A stretch of DNA of 18,617 bases from Pseudomonadota bacterium (GCA_023428515.1 JAEYXI010000320.1:1-18617); one strand, 5' to 3'. Positions 11,507 to 18,617 are shown, counted from the first letter of the stretch. Program-made: numbers and translations. Notes: generated by a model from the sequence alone, not told the origin.

Positions 11507-12525
11507 AACGGGGCCGCCTCGATGCGGTAGCGTGTGGTAAACGGCCGATCGGGCGTGAACTCCAGCGCCGTCGGGATACCGGATTGCGCCATTGGATTGT
11601 CGGCAATGGCAGTCGCCGGGCCAAGCCCGAAGGGCGAGCAGATCGGCTCGATGCCGATCGAGACGTGACGGCCGTTCCACGGGAACGCCTTGCGGCCGCG
11701 ATTGGAGTACCAGAGCAGCAGGCTCGGAAAATGTTCCTTCTGCCACGAGAGCCTTACCCTGTATCCTTCCGCGTGGCTGGCAAGCGCGACAGTCCCGTCC
11801 AGCCCCTGGACTTGCAGGAGTTCCTCCGTGTTGGCGGCCAAAGGCAGACGAGAGGCGTCGACCGTGCCGCCCGCGCGGTCAGGCACGGCATGGAGGCTCG
11901 AGAAAATGGCGTCTTTCGCAAAGAGCGGCGCGCCGGGCTCGACATCGTCAGGATAGGTGCGGCCGTGATCGAATGCGCCGAGTTCCAACTCGGCGGCTTC
12001 TGTCTCAGCCGGGAGGCGGAACACGGGGTGCAACCCGATCGGCAGGCGGCAGGCGCGGCGTACCATGATGCGGAATTCGATGTCGACGGCAGGAGCGGCC
12101 GGATCTGGTGTGATGGTCCTTTCGACACGCGCGACCGGGCTGGATCCCGGGTAGTCCAATGCCAGCGAAAGCGAGCGGCCGTCGCCTTCGATCCAGGTCC
12201 AGTCATGGTTCGAGGAATGGCCGTGCGCTTCCTCGCCGGGTTCCGGCGGGCCCATGACGCTGGACCACGCGTCAGGCCAGCCATCTGATGGCACCGAATA
12301 GCCGAACGGCACGCAAGGCCATTCGCCACGCAGCTTGCGGAGAAGGCCCGGCAGAGCTTCAGCCTCGGGATCATCGGCCCAGGGCGCGATGTGGAATGGC
12401 GAGACCTGCCGCCCGTCGGCGAGGACGAAGGTGACCGGCGCCAGCATCGCGCCGAGGCGCTGGACCGTCAGCGCACCATGCGCCCAGCCGAGCCCGCGAT
12501 AGGTATCGCTGGCCGCCTCGTTCAC
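11503..12525 (-). CDS. Galactose-mutarotase-like (aldose 1-epimerase superfamily) protein
   Basis: The 340-residue protein resembles the beta-sandwich galactose-mutarotase superfamily, whose members equilibrate alpha and beta anomers of aldoses or bind related sugars. Candidate catalytic residues are His166 in GLHPVFRLP and Glu293 in GIEPICSPFG, the relative order expected for the acid and base of aldose 1-epimerases. A histidine cluster at HGHSSNHDW (101-109) could also line the pocket. Overall resemblance to classical GalM is low, so its substrate and even the reaction are open. It starts with GTG inside the stop of the enoyl-CoA hydratase gene (GTGA overlap), and its stop overlaps the next start (ATGA), so it is locked into the operon on both sides. 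No signal peptide is seen. Its presence with a sugar-type transporter and a lactonase points to a sugar substrate for the operon. Confidence 0.7.
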   Translation of the reverse strand: MNEAASDTYRGLGWAHGALTVQRLGAMLAPVTFVLADGRQVSPFHIAPWADDPEAEALPGLLRKLRGEWPCVPFGYSVPSDGWPDAWSSVMGPPEPGEEAHGHSSNHDWTWIEGDGRSLSLALDYPGSSPVARVERTITPDPAAPAVDIEFRIMVRRACRLPIGLHPVFRLPAETEAAELELGAFDHGRTYPDDVEPGAPLFAKDAIFSSLHAVPDRAGGTVDASRLPLAANTEELLQVQGLDGTVALASHAEGYRVRLSWQKEHFPSLLLWYSNRGRKAFPWNGRHVSIGIEPICSPFGLGPATAIADNPMAQSGIPTALEFTPDRPFTTRYRIEAAPL

Positions 12526-13310
12526 GGTTTCGCCTTCCGGGCTCGCTCGACGCTCTTCTCGGCGAATTCGCGCACGCGCCTCTGCCCGGTCTCGCTGCGA
12601 TAGAGTCCGCCCAGTATGTCGCGTTCCATGGCGAAGCCCTCTGCGGGATCGCCGGAGAGCGCATGCGCGGTCAGCCGCTTCAGCCCTTCGACGGCAGCGG
12701 CCGGTTCGGCTGCGATCGTCGCGGCCAGTTCAAGCGCGCGGGGCATGAGTTGTTCAGCGTCGACGATCTCGTTGACCAGTCCGGCTTCGACAAATTCCGA
12801 GGCAGGCACGATCGCGCCTGTCATGAGCAGCATGTTGGCGCGGTTGCGGCCAAGCTTGGCGACGCTGCGCTGCGTGCCGCCGCCGCCGGGGATCAGGCCG
12901 AGCTTGATTTCGGGCAGGCCGAGCTTGGCGAACTGGTTGGCAATGACGATGTCACAGCAGAGCACCAGCTCCATGCCGCCGCCGAGCGCAAAGCCGTTGA
13001 CCGCCGCGATCACCGGTTTGCGGTTATCCTCGATCGCCGCATACATGCGCGTTCCCGCAGCCTGGAAACTGTCGAACTCAGCCCCGGTCTGCGCGGCATA
13101 TTCCTTGATGTCGGCACCGGCCATGAAACCGCGCCCTTCGCCGGTCACGACGATGGCTCCGACGCCGTCATCCCCTGACAGTGCCTCGAAGGCGGCAGTG
13201 ATCTCGCCCTGCATCAGCCGGTTCATGGCATTGAGCTGATCGGCGCGCCGGAAAGTGATGATCGCGACGCGGCCCGATGTCTCAACCGTCAGGGTCTGAT
13301 AGGCGCTCAT
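12522..13310 (-). CDS. Enoyl-CoA hydratase/isomerase (crotonase) family protein
   Basis: The 262-residue protein has the crotonase fold and normal family length. Oxyanion-hole segments are GFMAGADIKE (61-70) and NGFALGGGMELVLCCD (105-120). Both glutamates of true hydratases are present, Glu114 (GGMEL) and Glu134 (LPEIKLGLIPGGGGTQ, 132-147), so water addition to or removal from an enoyl-CoA is plausible rather than only isomerisation. It acts in the cytoplasm on CoA thioesters. The ATG at 13310 is two bases after the CaiB-type CoA-transferase stop, which suggests that gene supplies its CoA substrate. The open frame continues to 13580, but that part is antisense-like sequence over the upstream gene. 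The actual acyl group is unknown; a polyhydroxylated sugar-acid CoA is an inference from the neighbours. Confidence 0.93.
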   Translation of the reverse strand: MSAYQTLTVETSGRVAIITFRRADQLNAMNRLMQGEITAAFEALSGDDGVGAIVVTGEGRGFMAGADIKEYAAQTGAEFDSFQAAGTRMYAAIEDNRKPVIAAVNGFALGGGMELVLCCDIVIANQFAKLGLPEIKLGLIPGGGGTQRSVAKLGRNRANMLLMTGAIVPASEFVEAGLVNEIVDAEQLMPRALELAATIAAEPAAAVEGLKRLTAHALSGDPAEGFAMERDILGGLYRSETGQRRVREFAEKSVERARKAKP

Positions 13311-13312
13311 GC

Positions 13313-14518
13313 TCAGGCGGCTTCCACGGTCATGTCGCCGGCCGCCTCCAGCGCGGCGATCTCGTCCTTGGACAGGCCGAACTCGGCGAGGATCTCGCGA
13401 CCGTGCTGGCCGACCAGCGGCGCCGGGCGTTCGATCGATGCAGGCGTCTCGCTCATCTTCACGGCCGGCGCCACGACCTTCACCTTGCCGCCGCGCGGAT
13501 GATCGTAGGTGGTGATCATGCCCATATGCGTGACCTGCGGATCCTCGGCTGCCCGGCGGATGTCCTTCACCTCGGCGCACCAGATGTCAGCGGCGAGCAG
13601 CCGGGCGAGCAGGTCCTGTGTGGAGAACTTCTTCGTCTCGGCATTGACCTTCTCGAACACCTCGTCGCGCTTGTCGAACAGGGTCTTCAGGTCGTCGTAG
13701 GGTGCGAGCTGTGGCGCTTCGAGCACGGTGTAGAGCGTCTTGAAAGGGCTCATGGCGATCGAGACGTAGCCGCCGTCACTGGTCTCGTAGATGCCGAACG
13801 GGGCTTGCATGCCCGGATGGCCAATGCCGGAATTCGGCCGCACGAAATCCTCGCCGAGATTGAGCACGGCGACATATTCCTGATTGAGGTGCGCCAGCAT
13901 GCCGGCCAGGAGGTTGACCTCGATCTTCTGCCCCTTGCCGGTCTTCTCGCGATAATAGAGCGCCGACAGGATGCCGTAGACCATGTTCATCGCGCCGATC
14001 TGGTCGGCCATGCCCGCGCCGGCGGGAACCGGAGCCTGGTCGCCGCGGCCGGTGTTGGAGATCAGCCCGGAGAGACCCTGGATCAGCATGTCCTGTCCCG
14101 GGCGCTCGACATAGGGGCCTTCCTCGCCATAGCCGGATCCCGAGCAATAGATGATGCGGGGATTGACGGCCTTGAAGTCCTCGTAGCCGTAGCCGAGCTT
14201 GGCCAGCACGCCGGGCCGGAAATTCTGCACCACGACGTCGGCCGTCTTCGCCATCTCCATGATGATCGCGTGCACCTTGCGGCTTTTCAGGTTGAGCGCG
14301 ATGGAGCGCTTGTTGCGGTTCCATGCCAGGAAGTTCGGGCTTTCCGAGCCGCCGACCCACTTGGCGAAGAAGGTCATGCCGCGGAACATGTCGCCGGAGC
14401 CGGCGCGTTCGATCTTGATGACGTCGGCACCCATGTCGCCGAGCATCTGGGTGGCGAACGGTCCTTGCAGCAGGTGGCTGAAATCGAGGATGCGGACGCC
14501 TTCGAGGGCCTTGTTCAT
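13313..14518 (-). CDS. Family III CoA-transferase (CaiB/BaiF type)
   Basis: The 401-residue protein belongs to the CaiB/BaiF family, which moves CoA between carboxylic acids through an aspartyl-CoA anhydride-type intermediate. The N-terminus LEGVRILDFSHLLQGPFATQ is typical, followed by LGDMGADVIKIE (26-37), WNRNKRSIALNLK (66-78), NFRPGVLAKLG (99-109) and the catalytic region RPGQDMLIQGLSG (139-151) with Asp143 as the expected nucleophile. TGKGQKIEVNLL follows further on. Length matches the family. It starts 16 bases after the SDR stop with only a weak ribosome site and ends two bases before the enoyl-CoA hydratase start. It probably activates the pathway's acid using a CoA donor such as succinyl-CoA or acetyl-CoA; donor and acceptor cannot be read from the sequence. 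Confidence 0.94.
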   Translation of the reverse strand: MNKALEGVRILDFSHLLQGPFATQMLGDMGADVIKIERAGSGDMFRGMTFFAKWVGGSESPNFLAWNRNKRSIALNLKSRKVHAIIMEMAKTADVVVQNFRPGVLAKLGYGYEDFKAVNPRIIYCSGSGYGEEGPYVERPGQDMLIQGLSGLISNTGRGDQAPVPAGAGMADQIGAMNMVYGILSALYYREKTGKGQKIEVNLLAGMLAHLNQEYVAVLNLGEDFVRPNSGIGHPGMQAPFGIYETSDGGYVSIAMSPFKTLYTVLEAPQLAPYDDLKTLFDKRDEVFEKVNAETKKFSTQDLLARLLAADIWCAEVKDIRRAAEDPQVTHMGMITTYDHPRGGKVKVVAPAVKMSETPASIERPAPLVGQHGREILAEFGLSKDEIAALEAAGDMTVEAA

Positions 14519-14534
14519 GTCTGGTCTCTTGTCT

Positions 14535-15320
14535 TCAAAGAAGGTCGGGAACGTAGCGCGGAGCGGCGGTCAGTCCGCCGTCGACGCGCAGGTCGGTGCC
14601 GGTCGTGAAGCCGGCGGCGTCGGATGCAAGATAGACGGCGGCCTCGGCCACTTCCGAAGGCTCGCCGATGCGGCCGAGGGGGTGCATCTTCACCCAGGCC
14701 TTCGACAGATTGCCGCCGATCTCCTTGACCAGCTTGTCGTTCATCGGCGTGTTGATCGTGCCCGGCGAGATCGAGTTGACGCGGATGTTGAGCGGGCCGA
14801 ACTCGACGGCCATTTGCCTGGTCATCGCCATCACCGCACCCTTGGCGCCGGCATAGGCGGTCCAGCCGTCGAGGCCGATATGACCCTGCGCGGACGCCAT
14901 GTTGATGATCGAGCCGGATTTTTGGGCGATCATATGGGGGAGGGCGTATTTGCAGCCGCGGAAGACGCTGGTCAGGTTGACCGCGATCAGCCGGTGCCAC
15001 TGCTCGTCCGTCATCTCGTGGACAGGCATGCCGCCGATGGCGATGGCGGCGTTGTTGACCATGATGTCGAGACGTCCGGTCTTCGAGACTGCCGCCGCGA
15101 TGGCGTTGGCGATGTCGGCTTCTTGCGAGACGTCACAATGCACGTAGTCAGCTAGGTAGCCCGCCGCGCGCAACTCCGCCGCAAAAGCCTCGCCCTCGGT
15201 GTCAGCGATGTCGGAGATGAAGACATGCGCACCTTCCCGCGCCATCGCCTCTGATATCGCGTGGCCGATGCCGTCAGCGGCACCGGTGATGACGGCGGTT
15301 TTTCCTGTCAGGCGAGCCAT
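14535..15320 (-). CDS. Short-chain dehydrogenase/reductase (classical SDR)
   Basis: The 261-residue classical SDR shows the cofactor motif TGAADGIG (12-19), NNAA (89-92), and the catalytic Ser143, Tyr156 and Lys160 in the MASAQ and YAGAK segments. Asp37 at the end of the second strand predicts preference for NAD over NADP. C-terminal landmarks RVNSISPGTINTPM and VDGG are normal. Such enzymes oxidise secondary alcohols, often sugars to lactones or keto-sugars. In this operon the most economical role is to oxidise the imported sugar and hand a lactone to the SMP-30 protein, but that is inference. ATG 15320 was chosen because it directly begins the SDR fold and has GGAGG five bases upstream. In-frame starts at 15332 and 15374 lie inside the upstream permease gene. 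Confidence 0.94.
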   Translation of the reverse strand: MARLTGKTAVITGAADGIGHAISEAMAREGAHVFISDIADTEGEAFAAELRAAGYLADYVHCDVSQEADIANAIAAAVSKTGRLDIMVNNAAIAIGGMPVHEMTDEQWHRLIAVNLTSVFRGCKYALPHMIAQKSGSIINMASAQGHIGLDGWTAYAGAKGAVMAMTRQMAVEFGPLNIRVNSISPGTINTPMNDKLVKEIGGNLSKAWVKMHPLGRIGEPSEVAEAAVYLASDAAGFTTGTDLRVDGGLTAAPRYVPDLL

Positions 15321-15321
15321 G

Positions 15322-16323
15322 TCAGCCTCCATTCGCGCGCCGGCGCTTCGCCTCGTCGAAGGCGACCGCCGCAATGATGATCATGCCGGTGATGACCAGC
15401 TGCCACTCGGTCGGCAGGCCGAGCCCGCGCAGCCCGTTGGACAGGAACTGCAGGATGAGCACGCCGAGCGCCATGCCCCAAAGGCTGCCGATGCCGCCTG
15501 CAAGGCTGACGCCGCCAAGCACGGTGGCCGCCACCACTTGGAACTCGAAATTGAGGCCGGCCGTGTGCTGCGCCGAACCGACGCGCGCGGCGAGGATGAT
15601 GCCGGCAACCGTCGCCAGCAAGGCACTGATGATGAAGCAGATGAACTTGACGCGCCGCACGTCATAGCCCGCCAGCCGCGCCACTTCCTGGTTGCCGCCG
15701 ACGGCGTAGATCTGCCGCCCGAACGGCCTGTGCCGCATCATGTAAGCGAAGGCGAAAAGCAGGACCAGCGCGATCACCGCGGAATAGGGGATGATGTTGA
15801 ACAGGCGGCCGTCCGACAGCAGGATGAAGCTGTCGAGCATGGCATCGTCGGGGATGGCGCGCTGGCCGGTGTAGAGATAGACGCCGCCGCGCAGAACGAA
15901 CATCATGCCGAGCGTCACGATCAGCGAGTTGATGCCGGCATAGGCGGTCAGATATCCGTTTATACAGCCGACGATCAGGCCGAACAGCAGCGCGCCGCTG
16001 ACGCCGAGCGCCAGCGAGCCGGTCTCGTTCATGATGATGATCAGCGGCAGGGCGATCGTCGCGAGCAGCGACCCGATCGAGATGTCGACCTCGCCGGATA
16101 TGAAGACGATGGCGCAGCCGATGCCGGCGGTGAGCGCCAGCGACGCCTGCCCAAGCACATTGGTCATGTTGCGCACGGAGAAGAAATTCTCCGCCGTGAA
16201 AGAAAAGAAGGCGAGCACCAGGACGAGGCAAAGAAGCAGCGCCATCTCCTGATGGCGGGCCAGCCGCGAAAGGAGCGAAGGCTCCTTATTCGGGGTGTCG
16301 ATCGCCGTGGAAGCATTCGTCAT
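15322..16323 (-). CDS. Sugar ABC transporter permease (RbsC/XylH type), second of two
   Basis: The 333-residue integral membrane protein belongs to the BPD_transp_2 permease family, which serves carbohydrate-uptake class 2 importers for ribose, xylose, galactose, inositol and similar compounds. About eight to ten hydrophobic segments are visible after a cytoplasmic N-terminus of some 25 residues. Family landmarks are ISGEVDISIGSLL (75-87), NGYLTAYAGINSLIVTLGM (122-140), the coupling loop FGRQIYAVGGNQEVARLAG (201-219) and VLGGVSLAGGIGS (268-280). AGGAG lies about nine bases before ATG 16323, supporting the start. The gene follows the ATPase by 36 bases and ends one base before the SDR start. 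It is clearly different from the other permease in the operon, so the transporter may be a heterodimer. Confidence 0.93.
   Translation of the reverse strand: MTNASTAIDTPNKEPSLLSRLARHQEMALLLCLVLVLAFFSFTAENFFSVRNMTNVLGQASLALTAGIGCAIVFISGEVDISIGSLLATIALPLIIIMNETGSLALGVSGALLFGLIVGCINGYLTAYAGINSLIVTLGMMFVLRGGVYLYTGQRAIPDDAMLDSFILLSDGRLFNIIPYSAVIALVLLFAFAYMMRHRPFGRQIYAVGGNQEVARLAGYDVRRVKFICFIISALLATVAGIILAARVGSAQHTAGLNFEFQVVAATVLGGVSLAGGIGSLWGMALGVLILQFLSNGLRGLGLPTEWQLVITGMIIIAAVAFDEAKRRRANGG
15326..15330 (-). promoter_or_regulatory. Shine-Dalgarno site of the SDR gene
   Basis: GGAGG on the minus strand lies within the last codons of the permease gene, five bases before ATG 15320. It selects this start over the longer in-frame options at 15332 and 15374. 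Confidence 0.65.
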
Positions 16324-16359
16324 GAGCGGGTGCTCCTGAAAACGTACAGGGCCATCGCG

Positions 16360-17895
16360 TCAACCGATCGCCGCATTGAGGATCTTCTCCTGCGTGGCCT
16401 CGTCGCGGGACATGGTCGCGGTGAGGCGGCCTTCGCACATCACGGCGATGCGGTCGGCGAGGCCGAGGAGCTCCGGCATCTCCGAACTCATCAGGATGAC
16501 GGCCAGGCCTTCGCCGGCCAGCCGGTCGATGAGAGCGAAGATCTCCGATTTGGCGCCGACATCGATGCCGCGGGTCGGCTCGTCGACGACGATCACCTTG
16601 AGGCCGCGCATGAGCCAGCGCGAGATCAGCACCTTCTGCTGGTTGCCGCCGGACAGGTTCTTGATCTTCTGGCCAAGGTTCGGCGTCCTGATACGAAAGC
16701 GGTCGACATATTCCTGTACGGCCTTGCGCTCCTTCGCCTTGTCGACGAAGCCGAATTTCGCGAAGGCGCCGAGCGATGCGAGGCTGGCGTTCTGGTAGAC
16801 CGGAAGCTCGCCCATGAGGCCCTCGGTCTTGCGATCCTCGGTGAGGAGGCCGATGCCGAGGCGAACGCCTGTCCTGGTGTCGTGCGGGGTCAGCCGGTTC
16901 CCGTCGATGGTGATCGTGCCGCTGGTGATCGGATCGTAGCCGACAATGGCCTTGGCAAGCTCGGTGCGTCCCGCACCCATCAGCCCGAAGAAGCCGAGGA
17001 CCTCGCCGGCGCGCGCCTCGAACGAGACGTCCTGAAGCTTCTTCGCGGTGCTGAGGCCCGCGACCGACAGGGCCACCTTGGCGCCGGCCGCGCCACGCTT
17101 GCGCGGGAACAGATTGTCGATCCTGCGACCGATCATGTCCTGTATCAGCGTGTCGTTGGTGTGCTCGCTGACTGGCTTCGTCGAAATGTGGCGGCCGTCG
17201 CGCAGCACCGTCACCGTGTCGGCGATCTCGAAGACCTCGTCGAGCTTGTGGCTGACATAGACAACGGCGATGCCGAGCGCAGTCAGCCTATGGATGACGG
17301 TGAACAGCAGCGAAACTTCGTTTGGCGTGAGCGACGAGGTCGGCTCGTCCATCACGACGATCCTGGCTTCGTGGGCGAGGGCGCGCGCGATCTCCACCAT
17401 CTGCTGCTGGCTGACCGGCAGCGATCCGGTCCGGGCGGCGGGATCGACGTTGAAGCCGATGCGCTTGAACAGGGCGGCGGAGTCGGCACGTATCTTCTTC
17501 CAGTCGATCGAGCCGCCCGTACCGGTCGGATAGCCCTCGAGAAAGATGTTCTCGGCGACGGTGAATTCGGAGATCAGGGCGATCTCCTGGAACACCACCT
17601 TGATGCCCTGGCGCAGGCTGTCGCGCGGCGATTTGATGTCGACCTCGCGGCCCTGGATGCGGATGATTCCGGCATCCTTGCCATAGACGCCGGCCATGAT
17701 CTTGATGAGCGTCGACTTGCCTGCACCGTTCTCGCCCATCAAGGCATGCACTTTGCCGGGCTGCAGCGTCAGGTCGACATTTTCCAGTGCGATGACGCCT
17801 GGAAAACGCTTATCGATGCCGCGCATCTCGAGCGCGGGAACGGGCGTGGCGATTGTGCCGGCGCCTTCGCCGGCGTGAAGGATGTCAGCTGGCAT
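16360..17895 (-). CDS. Sugar ABC transporter ATP-binding protein (RbsA/MglA/XylG type, two NBDs)
   Basis: The 511-residue protein is the double-nucleotide-binding-domain ATPase of class 2 sugar importers and sits on the cytoplasmic face of the permeases. The first domain has Walker A GENGAGKST (54-62), a divergent signature LPVSQQQMVEIARAL (159-173) and Walker B VVMDEPTSSL (180-189). The second has a lysine-less Walker A, GLMGAGRTEL (304-313), signature LSGGNQQ (414-420) and VVDEPTRGIDVG (436-447). A degenerate second Walker A is normal for RbsA-type proteins. ATG 17895 was chosen because AGGA is nine bases upstream; a TTG at 17913 in the same frame is a weaker option. The start overlaps the upstream permease gene by 11 bases. 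The transported sugar cannot be named. Confidence 0.95.
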   Translation of the reverse strand: MPADILHAGEGAGTIATPVPALEMRGIDKRFPGVIALENVDLTLQPGKVHALMGENGAGKSTLIKIMAGVYGKDAGIIRIQGREVDIKSPRDSLRQGIKVVFQEIALISEFTVAENIFLEGYPTGTGGSIDWKKIRADSAALFKRIGFNVDPAARTGSLPVSQQQMVEIARALAHEARIVVMDEPTSSLTPNEVSLLFTVIHRLTALGIAVVYVSHKLDEVFEIADTVTVLRDGRHISTKPVSEHTNDTLIQDMIGRRIDNLFPRKRGAAGAKVALSVAGLSTAKKLQDVSFEARAGEVLGFFGLMGAGRTELAKAIVGYDPITSGTITIDGNRLTPHDTRTGVRLGIGLLTEDRKTEGLMGELPVYQNASLASLGAFAKFGFVDKAKERKAVQEYVDRFRIRTPNLGQKIKNLSGGNQQKVLISRWLMRGLKVIVVDEPTRGIDVGAKSEIFALIDRLAGEGLAVILMSSEMPELLGLADRIAVMCEGRLTATMSRDEATQEKILNAAIG

Positions 17896-18617
17896 TGGCT
17901 TTGTTCCTGACAATGTCGAGGTAGCTGGCCAGGATGATCACGACGCCGGGGACCACCATCTGCAGATCCTGGTTCCAGCCCAGGATGATGATGCCGTTGT
18001 CGATGACCTTGAGTACCAGCACGCCGAGCAGCGTGCCGACGATCGAGCCACGCCCGCCTAGAAGACTCGTGCCGCCGAGAATGACGGCCGCGATCACCGT
18101 CAGCTCGAAGCCTCGGCCCGCAGTCGGCTGGCCCGCGTTCATCAGCGATGCCAGGATCATGCCGGCGACGCCGACGCAAAGGCCGGTGACGACGAATGCA
18201 AACAGCTTGAGGCGCTGCGAGCGCACGCCCGAAAGGCGCACCGCCTTTTCATTGGCGCCCACCGCATAGATGTAGCGCCCGAGTGTCGTGAAGCGCAGCA
18301 CGATGAAGGCGACCGCGAAGATCACGGCGGCGAATATGACCGGCACCGGGATCGGGCCGACATAGCCTGCGCCGAGATCGGTGAAGGAGACCAGATGGTG
18401 ATGGTTCTGAACAGCTTCCCGGGTGAAGAGATAGACGCCGCCCTGCAGCATCATCATCATGCCGATCGTGCCGATCAGCGAATTCACCCTGAGTTTCGTT
18501 GCAACCAGGCCGTTGACGAGCCCGACGCCTCCCGCGAAGGCCAGCGCGGCAAGCATGCCCAAGGAAAGGCTATTGGTGGCATTGAGGACCGCCATGCCTA
18601 TGCAGCCGACGAAAGCC
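17885..18617 (-). CDS. Sugar ABC transporter permease (RbsC/XylH type), first of two, N-terminus outside window
   Basis: This is the C-terminal 243 or so residues of a BPD_transp_2 permease. The reading frame stays open to the window edge (residues AFVGCIG precede the first internal Met at 18595), so the true start lies upstream and the internal ATG should not be used. Visible landmarks are the GLVNGLVATKLRVNSLIGTIGM transmembrane stretch, the coupling loop LGRYIYAVGANEKAVRLSG and VILGGTSLLGGRGS. These correspond one for one to those of the other permease in the operon, but the sequences differ throughout. It overlaps the ATPase gene by 11 bases. It is likely to form the translocation path with the second permease; the periplasmic binding protein is probably encoded beyond the window. 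Confidence 0.92.
   Translation of the reverse strand, partial: AFVGCIGMAVLNATNSLSLGMLAALAFAGGVGLVNGLVATKLRVNSLIGTIGMMMMLQGGVYLFTREAVQNHHHLVSFTDLGAGYVGPIPVPVIFAAVIFAVAFIVLRFTTLGRYIYAVGANEKAVRLSGVRSQRLKLFAFVVTGLCVGVAGMILASLMNAGQPTAGRGFELTVIAAVILGGTSLLGGRGSIVGTLLGVLVLKVIDNGIIILGWNQDLQMVVPGVVIILASYLDIVRNKANAS
17905..17908 (-). promoter_or_regulatory. Shine-Dalgarno site of the ABC ATPase gene
   Basis: AGGA on the minus strand lies nine bases before ATG 17895, inside the end of the upstream permease gene. It supports this ATG over the TTG at 17913. Confidence 0.5.

Noticed and set aside
11507..11746. N-terminal extension of the family I CoA-transferase-like frame
   Set aside because: It runs through the mutarotase-like gene in another frame, and the ATGA junction gives a natural start at 11506.
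9719..13310. Steroid C/D-ring degradation module (IpdAB plus EchA20-like crotonase)
   Set aside because: The fold combination is similar, but the operon has a sugar-type importer, mutarotase-like protein and lactonase, no visible steroid genes, and a crotonase with ordinary hydratase glutamates. It is kept only as a mechanistic analogy.
13311..13580. N-terminal extension of the enoyl-CoA hydratase frame
   Set aside because: Ninety extra residues are low-complexity and lie over the CaiB gene; crotonase homology begins at the ATG at 13310.
13277..14608. A 443-codon plus-strand open frame over the CaiB-type CoA-transferase
   Set aside because: The minus-strand gene has a full set of CaiB motifs; the plus-strand translation is low-complexity antisense sequence.
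15199..17910. A 903-codon open frame on the plus strand across the permease, SDR and ATPase genes
   Set aside because: It lies antisense to three genes with clear family motifs, its translation is rich in Asp, His, Arg and Glu without recognisable domains, and long antisense frames are common in high-GC genomes.

Overview
The window looks like a chromosomal stretch of a high-GC alphaproteobacterium. The run glgB-glgC-glgA-pgm-glgX on one strand is the glycogen locus order familiar from Hyphomicrobiales (Rhizobium/Mesorhizobium/Agrobacterium relatives), and the protein motifs fit that group. The genus cannot be fixed from the sequence alone. It is almost entirely coding: no gap exceeds 40 bases, and no RNA gene, insertion sequence, CRISPR array or phage gene was seen.

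Region 1 (plus strand, 2-8832) is a tightly packed glycogen operon entered partway through glgB. It holds the C-terminal third of the branching enzyme, ADP-glucose pyrophosphorylase (glgC), glycogen synthase (glgA), phosphoglucomutase (pgm), debranching enzyme (glgX) and a GH13 alpha-glucosidase. Together these interconvert glucose-6-P and glucose-1-P, activate glucose-1-P to ADP-glucose, polymerise and branch it, and then debranch glycogen and hydrolyse the released oligosaccharides. Both the pgm-glgX and glgX-glucosidase junctions are ATGA overlaps, so the last three genes are probably translationally coupled.

Region 2 (minus strand, 18617-8850) is a second long operon, already in progress where it enters the window, that converges on the glycogen operon with only 17 bases between stop codons. 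In transcription order it encodes a partial ribose/xylose-type ABC permease, a double-domain sugar ABC ATPase, a second permease, an SDR dehydrogenase, a family III (CaiB/BaiF) CoA-transferase, a crotonase-family enoyl-CoA hydratase, a galactose-mutarotase-like protein, a single-chain family I CoA-transferase-fold protein (alpha and beta halves fused) and an SMP-30/gluconolactonase-family lactonase. Most junctions are overlaps or gaps of 1-36 bases, so these are very likely one transcript.

Region 2 is the interesting part. Its transporter, mutarotase-like protein, dehydrogenase and lactonase look like an oxidative sugar pathway (sugar to lactone to sugar acid). The two CoA-transferase-fold proteins and the crotonase look like CoA-thioester chemistry on a carboxylic acid. 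I know of no standard sugar pathway with this combination. My inference is a catabolic route in which an imported sugar, deoxysugar, branched sugar or carbocyclic sugar-like compound is oxidised to an acid, charged with CoA and then dehydrated or cleaved. The fused family I protein appears to lack the usual catalytic glutamate of CoA-transferases at the position where I would align it, which raises the possibility of a hydrolase or C-C cleaving role like that of IpdAB. Substrate, regulator and periplasmic binding protein are not in the window.
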